Shown: one piece after another, positions 57,176 to 64,000 of the stretch
Position numbering within the stretch: position 1 is the first letter of the stretch
How the letters are laid out: each line of letters opens with the position of its first letter
Source of the DNA: Trematomus loennbergii
Lineage: Eukaryota > Chordata > Actinopteri > Perciformes > Nototheniidae
Assembly (NCBI GenBank): GCA_012861695.1
Contig: JAAOOA010000093.1
Span: forward strand, 106,001-170,000
Length of the DNA: 64,000 nt
Reading direction: 5' to 3'
Program-made: the position numbers and the translations under genes
The notes under the pieces: generated by a model
What the model saw: only the letters and a program-made list of their open reading frames with translations
Database searches by the model: none
Told to the model about the DNA's origin: nothing

Positions 57176-57319
57176 GGAGTACACTGTTTATTGTTTCTAT
57201 TCCTTTATTGGTATATAGAGAGTACTCTAATTTATTCTGTATATTTTATAGTGTGTATTCTTAGATACTCTTCTGAATAGATGTATTTTCTAATGTGAAA
57301 ATGTGTATATTTGGTTTAA

Positions 57320-57701
57320 AGGTGGGGTAGGTAAGTTTGAGAAACCGGCTCGAGATACACTTTTTGTTATATTCCATGGAATGCTCTTAACATCCCGATA
57401 GCAATGAATATCTGAAGTGCTTTGACAAAAAATCCATAAAAAAAATGTAATCTGTGGAAGCCGTAATACTGTAAAAAGTACGACCAATCATTTTAGCTGG
57501 CCCGGCTAAAATAACTGGATGGCCTACCTGCCTGTCAGCCTTCCATCTGTGCACAAACCTATCTCGTGCCCTCATTGGTCATGTGCGCGTTCGTGTGTGT
57601 TGGAGGAGGGGCTCTGTAAGGAAGTGGCAGATTTTCTCCGGTTGTGTATTTTCAAATTCTAGCGATCTCGAGCCGGTTTCTCAAACTTACCTACCCCACC
57701 T
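57320..57701. mobile_element. TTAA MITE family G, copy 4
   Basis: Between TTAA at 57316-57319 and 57702-57705, full length like copy 1, same orientation as copies 1 and 2. Both ends carry AGGTGGGGTAGGTAAGTTTG and its complement. Confidence 0.88.
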
Positions 57702-58266
57702 TTAATGTTTTTTTAATTATATTTTTAAGACATGTAATTCTTGCACAATGACTGTCAAAAATGCTGCTGTGACTACTATTTCCCAACATTGGATACATAA
57801 ATAATATAAAGTATCTATCTATTTAATCGTTAATTGATTGTCACAGTAAGGCAACTTGAGCTTGTATCTGAGCAAATTATCACACATTTTAATCTCCTGA
57901 TAGATCAAGGGATAAATTATAAAAATGCGGGGTTGTTTTCGAGATACATGGAGGTTACTACAATGATGGAAAGTAACTAAGTACATATTACGCACGTACT
58001 GTACTCGAGTACAATTCTGAGGTACTTTTATTATACTTGACTATTTTACATGTTATGCTACTTTGTACTTTTACACTACATAGATATTGTGCTTTTCACC
58101 AACAGCAACAACTATAAGTTACTTGTAATTTTCAGTTTTTAAAAGTGTAACATTGTAATAGATGCAACTACCTGTGCAAATTAGTACAATTATCTCCAAC
58201 AACTACAACATTGCTATTGTGCTTATGCTTACCTGCTTTAATAATTGGTCTAATAATATAAGTATC

Positions 58267-58749
58267 TGTGACGGAAACCTCTGAAGCAATTGAAGTCAGG
58301 ACTCAAAGAGAGACACGAGGAGAGCTGGAGCTTTGATGGCAAACACTGACGGTTTATTCTGAGCTTCGGCCGGAAAATTCACAAGACATGTCACGGGCCA
58401 CGGTTTGACCACACGGATGAGATGCCACAACCAATTCTGAAGACCCCTCCTGTAGCTCGAGGTTTTAACTAGTTCAGAGTGTAATAATTAACATTCTTCA
58501 ATAGATAGACTAAACAGCTGAGGGACACTGAATCAATTGTTGTCGCTTATGGCTCGGGGTCATCTACACCCCGAGAAGGATGTGTTCCAGGTGTCCCACA
58601 ACAATAACTATCTCTGACCGAGAGTTGCCCCTCATAAACTGGTAACAATAACAACATGCTTGGGCAGCCCCTCCTTAAGGGAGATAACGGCTGCTCAAGG
58701 CTGGGCATCTGCGTCAGAGGGAACACGCAGGGGAAATTATTCCCCAACA
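58267..58749 (-). mobile_element. Solo LTR with 5-bp duplication GTATC
   Basis: 483 bp starting TGTGACGG and ending CCCCAACA on the plus strand, so the minus strand reads TGTTGGGG to CCGTCACA with the TG..CA ends of LTRs. Flanked by GTATC at 58262-58266 and 58750-58754. A minus-strand AATAAA lies at about 58352-58357, near the expected end of R. No internal retroelement genes are present, so the body was lost by LTR-LTR recombination. The family (Gypsy-type or retroviral) cannot be fixed. Confidence 0.7.
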
Positions 58750-58883
58750 GTATCCAACACTGACCCTTGTGAAAAAAATACTTCTAGTTTTGATACTAAA
58801 AGTACATTTTGTGGCCAAACTGCTGTATGTTTAAATGATCGAAATACTTCATTCAGCACCACTCACTTATCATATGTATGTAC

Positions 58884-59760
58884 TAGGGATGTAACGATAC
58901 CAAAAACTCACGGTACGATAATATCGCGATAAAAAGTCCACGGTACGATATTTATCGCGTTATTGAAAAATAAAGGAAAAAAAATGTGAATTTTTATTTT
59001 CTCACTTTTTTTTTTTACTTGAATTTGTTTTTCTTTATTAAATAATACATCTGATTTGTACAGCATTTTAGTAGGATAGTAGTATTTTAAAGTGTCAACA
59101 ATATAATAATCAGACCTGCAATAGAATAAATCAAGTTTCACTTTAGTTTTTCAAGTAACTCAACTCAAGCTCACTCACTCAGCATCATCAGACAGGTTTT
59201 TAGGAATATGAGCATGCCCACATTTCCAGGTAGAAGCTGGGATGTTTGGGCGTTTACAATATCCCCTGCTGTGGAAAAAACTCTCTTGCTTGGTACTGAT
59301 GTTGCTGGGACAGAGAGATATGCTTTGGCCATGGGTGAGAGCAGTGGGTAAAACTGTGCATTGTCTCTCCACCACTTCAAAACAATACAGTTTTTGCCAA
59401 GAAGGTGAGGCTTATTGACAGGGCGAGATATAAATATACTGTTGGTACTTGTCAATGTCTCTAGGTATGTAAATGTAGCCCTGTAAATACGATGTCCTTT
59501 TGTGTTATCTGTTGTTTTATGTTCATGTTGTAACCTACTTGCTGCCATGTTGGACAGGTCTCCCTTGAAAAAGATCGATGATCTCAATGGGACCATCTGG
59601 TTAAATAAAGGTTTAAAAAAAAAAAATCTTTAAAAAAATTAAAAAATTAAATATTTTTCAAAAATAAAAAAAATCGCGGTAGATTTTGTCAGTCTCACGA
59701 CGGTATTGAGACATTTATTTACCGCGATATCGCGATATTTGATATATCGTTACATCCCTA
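58884..59760 (-). mobile_element. Internally deleted hAT with 8-bp duplication GTATGTAC
   Basis: Flanked by GTATGTAC at 58876-58883 and 59761-59768. Terminal repeats TAGGGATGTAACGATA at both ends, with ATATCGCG subterminal motifs. Retains a 3' piece of the transposase gene on the minus strand. Confidence 0.88.
59171..59596 (-). pseudogene. hAT transposase C-terminal fragment (ZBED-like)
   Basis: The fragment carries LKWWRDNAQFYPLLSPMAKA and YLSVPATSVPSKRVFSTAGD, then LLPGNVGMLIFLK. These are the hAT dimerisation-domain motifs (W..N...YP.L..MA..YL..P..S...R.FS.AG) of ZBED-type transposases. The N-terminal zinc finger and the catalytic core are missing. The first residues before about HLLGKN do not resemble the family, so the coding remnant is probably shorter than the open frame. 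Located inside the hAT at 58884-59760 and oriented with it. Confidence 0.8.
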
Positions 59761-59768
59761 GTATGTAC

Positions 59769-62028
59769 TGTACAACATGACATCAGATTATGTGAAGGTT
59801 CAGGAGATACACCTTTTTTAGGTTCCTTGAGAATTGAAAAGTAATATTTGCAACTTGACTCATCAGTTTGTTTCCTCTCAGTGTCTAATAATTTATTTAA
59901 TATAACTCATACTGAGATATGAGAAGTGTTCAGGCGTTTTACAATAGTAGCACTAGCATGTAAATATAATCCATTACCATCAGGAAAATGGCCAGATCGA
60001 TTTTTATCATATATCATGTTTTCATTACAGCTTCATTTTTATGGATGGGAAGCTCATTTGAACTACTATATCTACTGTTAAAGTAATAGTTTAACAAGAT
60101 ACAACCCAACACCTACTAGGATGTTGGTATAATGTGTGTACAATCTTAATCTAAGTTGTTTTAAGGTACTAGTAAATATAGCTTTTAGTTAAATGAAGTG
60201 GAGTAAAATGTGTATTTCCCTCTGAAATGTGATGAGGTAGAACTATAGCAGCATAAATTGGAAATACCCAAGTGAAGTGTTATTAGAGTGCATGATTAAA
60301 TGTACCTGGCTCCATGCCAACACTGATTTCATGTTGTTACACTGCAGTACCACTACTCCATTCACTTCTGTGATATAATTTACGTGCAGGCCTATTTTCA
60401 GGAACACTTCAGTTTTCTTTTCGAACATGCAATCTCAGAAAATGACGCACGTGGGACAGTTGTTTCTGGAATATAATGTAGTTTATTAATTATAATTCAT
60501 ATGTTATATTACATATTAAAAACACCAAGTAAAAATGGCCACATATATACACAGCAGCAGAAGCAGGAGTTTGGGCCGGACTGAGCAGGACACTGTTGTG
60601 CTTTTTAATTTCTACTTGGCTGGGAACAGAACACAGATAATCCTTGTGCTACACACGCCGTATGTGAAACGAAGCCACAGACACTCTGAGTGTTCACTGG
60701 TTTTAGATAGATACCCCTAGTCACCATGATGGGAGAGTGCAGATAGGAAAGTCAGCAAATGTCATTAAATAGTAACTTAAATCTGTTTTTCCCAGTAGTT
60801 TCATTTCTCGCCGTACTGCTATGAAGTACAGGTGTACTCCAGGACTCAGTGACATCACTGTTGGGCATTTTTAGTGGTTAATCAGCCTGGTGATAATTGA
60901 ACGCTTCATCCCAAAAGAGATCATTTGTGTATCAATTAACTACCAATATAAAGAATCCAAAAACGGAGAGAAAAATCTCAAAGAATTGAATTGAATTTGC
61001 GTTAAATAACATTATCTGAACATTTGTTAAGAAACTCACACAACCTGTGGAGTTTATTTGTCAACTTTTTCCCAAACATTCCCAGCATTTTCTCTAAAAT
61101 CGTTATATTTGAAACACTTTAGAAGTTGCATGTCTGCGCTAAATTTGTTTAAGGTTTTTAGTGAAATGCATGTGTTTAGGAAGAAGTGAGCATACGACTG
61201 AATAAATTAGACTTAGATTAAACTGCATATGTTGTTTGAGTGTTGAAGACCTCAATTTATCATACATTTTGGATCCTTCGTTCACCATGTGAGAAATTGG
61301 GTGAATAATTGATGTACAAATGATATTTTTTGGTGAAGTATCTCTTCAAGGTACTCTTCAAAAACAAATAACATAATACTCTGGGCCTATATAAGACAAT
61401 AACTTGGGGTTTGGGGCCAAATGGAGTTCCTAACATACCAGCAGTGGTGGGCTGGTGTTACTTTCCCACCCTGTAAACACCTGATTGATGTACAATACAT
61501 TTTCGAACAATCTTTGCATTTCTAAAGAGATTTGAGGTTACAACAATTTCAGTCTATCCTTCTATATCATCTAGTGATATTCATGCACAGGTGAAATTAA
61601 AGCGTCTATGCACCGTACCTATTTTAAATGTGAACAATCCACTTCGTGACTCTGCACAAACAACCCCCTTCTTATCTTGTTCCACATTCTGCCATGGTCC
61701 ACACGTTATACTGTTGTTGACCCTACCTAAAGCATAGTATTGTCATTAAAATGTAGATATAGGCAAGGGTGATCTAACACAACAAATCGGAGAAAAAAGA
61801 AAAGAAAAAGATAGCACACATACAGTACACTTGTAACAAAGATCAACATAGAAATAAAAGACAAAAGAATATCAAGAAAGAAACTCCTTCATATGGTAAC
61901 ATAAGATATGGCATATACCATAGAACTAGGCCTAATGAAACTACTCATTCGCCTGGAAGAAAAGATTTGCAAACACTAAAAGTGGTGAGGTGGTGATATA
62001 CTTCAGGTCTTTGTAAACATTGTCTATT
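59769..62028. other. No gene; possible 3'UTR at its right part
   Basis: AT-rich sequence. Its right part may be the 3'UTR of the minus-strand exon at 62247-62029; a minus-strand AATAAA occurs at about 61049. No transposon with clear ends was identified. Confidence 0.4.
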
Positions 62029-62247
62029 CTAGGCCTCTGATTCTGATTGGATGGTGGCGACGCTGCCGTTCAGCTCGCCCTGTCCCGTTTGCTCCTGGAT
62101 GTCCGTCATCTCCCCCACGATGAAGGTGGGCTCTCCTGCTTTGCTATTGGCCGAGACGCTGTCCGGCTGCCTGGACGCCTCATTGGTCAGCGTTGGCTCC
62201 TCATCCAGCCTGCTGGAGATGGACCAGTACAGGTGAGCCCAGTCTGG
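62029..62247 (-). CDS. Probable terminal coding exon of an unrecognised gene
   Basis: On the minus strand a 73-codon open stretch ends in a TAG at 62031-62029. It reads PDWAHLYWSISSRLDEEPT, then GEPTFIVGEMTDIQEQTGQG, and ends GSVATIQSESEA. The composition is strongly protein-like (acidic, Ser/Glu-rich tail) and GC-richer than its AT-rich flanks. CTGCAG before 62247 is a possible acceptor, but the polypyrimidine tract is weak; the frame stays open to 62286, so the true start may differ. I do not recognise the family. It might be the cytoplasmic tail of a membrane protein, but that is a guess. Upstream exons would lie to the right, possibly beyond the window. Confidence 0.5.
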   Translation of the reverse strand, partial: PDWAHLYWSISSRLDEEPTLTNEASRQPDSVSANSKAGEPTFIVGEMTDIQEQTGQGELNGSVATIQSESEA

Positions 62248-62286
62248 CTGCAGCCAATGAGATATCTCGTGCCGAACAGGAGGTGG

Positions 62287-63746
62287 TCACCTTAGGAGAG
62301 GGGATGAAGATATTAGTATTGCAAATATGGCAAGAGAAAGCCTCATCCCCAGTTACATTGGTGATGACGTATTTTTGTAGGCCGACCCGGAAGTAAGCTG
62401 CGCATGGGTTTTGGAAATTTTGGAATATTGTAAAATTAGATCTGTGGAAAACGAACCTGTAGATAAATGCACATTTTGTTCAGCCGGATAATCTCCACAT
62501 GTCTACCCTACTTTTATAATCGCCAGCCAAAGCAAAATGCTAATGTTATGCTATAAACGAACTACAGCAGGTACAGCAGGGTCGCACGACTTCAACGTCA
62601 CACCAACTTAAGATCCATATTCAAAATACAGATTCTAAATTGTACAAGTTGAAGCGTTTGTTTTAACAGTTTGCAGGAGGCAGGTACTTGCTTTCAAGCA
62701 GACAAGGAAAACAAACTTAGCGGGAGTGTACAAGTGAAGGAATGTACAACGGCCTCGACAACTTCTATAGTCCTATTCAGCCACTTGTTAACAACCATCG
62801 ATTTTCAGACACGTAAACTCTTCAAGAATCACCAGTGGGGTCACTGCTGATGTATTTAATGTCGTAGAACAAAACATGATCCGTCTCTTAAGTCAACCAC
62901 AGACCTTATTTCCAGCTATTTTCAAACATGTTCAAAAACCCGTTGACTCTGAGACGAGGGAACCGGAAGTGGTAGATAACTCACTTCCGGGTTTTAGGAC
63001 TCGTCACTGCACCACTCTTTACATGACATTTTTATTTAGCTGACGTATTACCCAAAGTGACTTACAATGTGCAATGTCCCGCCAGACAAACTCCAAATAG
63101 CAAGAATCGTGCAGGTACATTGGCTATCAATACGCCAACAATAATTGTAAGGGCTACAAAATAAGACAAACCTTTCTGAGTGTTACAAACAGAAGTTAAA
63201 AAAAAAAATGTTTTAGCAAAGGTGCAGTAGAAAGAGGTTTTCAGTTTGCGTGTACGACATCAAATATTTAGTTGTGTGTGATCAGGAGCTTTTTATTATA
63301 TGTTAAGTGTCTTCTTATTGTATAACTGGATAGGCATAAGTTATAAAAGCTCTGCTGTGTGGCGTTGGTCCATGCTGTGCTTGTCCCTACCAAAATAAAC
63401 ATGAAATAAATGCTTCAGTTCGACTTCCTGCATTTCCCAGCATGCATTTCATCAACCTCAAGAGAACAAGCGTGAGAATTCAGCTGTCGGTTATACACTA
63501 CATGTAGGTGGAGACAGGAATAGGGATAACAGCTCCACTTGTTCCAGGTTTTCTTACTGAAAAACTAACGAGAACGATTGCTGAGAAAATGTTTAAAAAG
63601 TAGGGAAAATTTGTTTTAAAAAAATGTTGGAAGCCATTTTAGCTACAAAATCCAATGTGACGACACTATCTTACATGATCATATCAGGCATTGCTTTTTT
63701 TAACAGCAAACGAGTGTTGAAGGAGGATTTTCGAGGTGTGAAGATG
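62287..63746. other. No gene recognised
   Basis: Would be intron or flank of the gene ending at 62029. Only short open frames, no motifs; no repeat with defined ends. Confidence 0.45.
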
Positions 63747-63993
63747 GCCGGTGTGGCGCAGTGCGCTGTGCAATGATTACCAGATCAAGGGGGTGAAACC
63801 CGCCGCCGCTGCGTCTGTAAAGCCGTTGTGTCCTTGGGCAAGACACTTCACCTGAACTTGCTCCTGTGGGTATTGTCCACAGTAGACCATTACATGTATG
63901 TATGATCTGTATGTGTAATGTGTATCTGTAAAGCGCTTTGAGTCATTGATAAAGCGCTATAATAAATATAAGGATTATTATTATTATTATTTT
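63747..63993 (+). repeat. tRNA-derived SINE
   Basis: GGTGTGGCGCAGTGCGCTG carries a Pol III box A-like sequence. A diverged box B follows (GGGTGAAACCCGCC), then the conserved central CCTTGGGCAAGACACTTCACC-type core. The LINE-derived tail reads AAAGCGCTTTGAGTCA and AAAGCGCTATAATAAATAT, ending in ATT repeats. The order tRNA head, core, LINE tail, short tandem tail identifies a fish SINE of a V-SINE-like type. Confidence 0.75.
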
Positions 63994-64000
63994 GATTTGA

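Noticed and set aside
63747..63820. A possible true tRNA gene
   Set aside because: It has box A- and B-like sequences, but no complete clover-leaf, and it is followed by a SINE core and LINE-like tail.

Overview
The window reads as teleost fish nuclear DNA, most likely from a percomorph. The evidence is intron-split vertebrate genes (a proteinase-activated receptor and the junctional protein JCAD), a typical fish mix of repeats (hAT, PIF/Harbinger, TTAA-target MITEs, L2-type LINE, tRNA-derived SINE, long TG tracts) and low gene density. There is no bacterial or viral gene organisation.

Layout. 1-4200: a LINE 3' tail and a decayed hAT transposase pseudogene (DUF4371/ZMYM1-like). 4208-14027: nested transposons. 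A fold-back element is split by other insertions, including a 7.7 kb hAT with a perfect 8-bp target duplication. That hAT holds a partly duplicated L2 LINE, which is itself interrupted by a Harbinger MITE with a TTA duplication. 14.5-15.4 kb: a TTAA-type MITE directly upstream of a PAR2-like (f2rl1) GPCR exon at 15440-16431. 16.8-33.4 kb: almost entirely mobile elements, with two more nested hAT sets (21615-23079 and 25121-27074), several fold-back elements, and two coding remnants that may be exons 1 and 2 of one Harbinger-associated gene now 8.4 kb apart. 34.9-50.5 kb: the minus-strand jcad gene, with a candidate promoter and non-coding first exon near 50.4 kb, a start exon at 45121-44796, a 3.9 kb main exon at 42704-38821, a short last exon at 37997-37963 and a probable long 3'UTR. 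50.5-64 kb: mostly unique or AT-rich non-coding DNA with copies of a TTAA MITE, a solo LTR, a deleted hAT, a probable terminal exon of an unrecognised minus-strand gene (62247-62029) and a SINE at the right edge.

Two conventional genes are clear, f2rl1-like and jcad, plus one likely gene tail. The two clear genes are not known to act in one pathway, and nothing here looks like an operon or a new enzymatic system. The most interesting content is structural: repeated nesting with intact target-site duplications, a 26-bp-arm palindrome at a MITE junction, phase-compatible separated exons, an in-frame early stop in the PAR2 C-tail, and seven compensable reading-frame breaks in jcad, mostly at short homopolymers, which suggest uncorrected base errors in the assembly (or a recent pseudogene).
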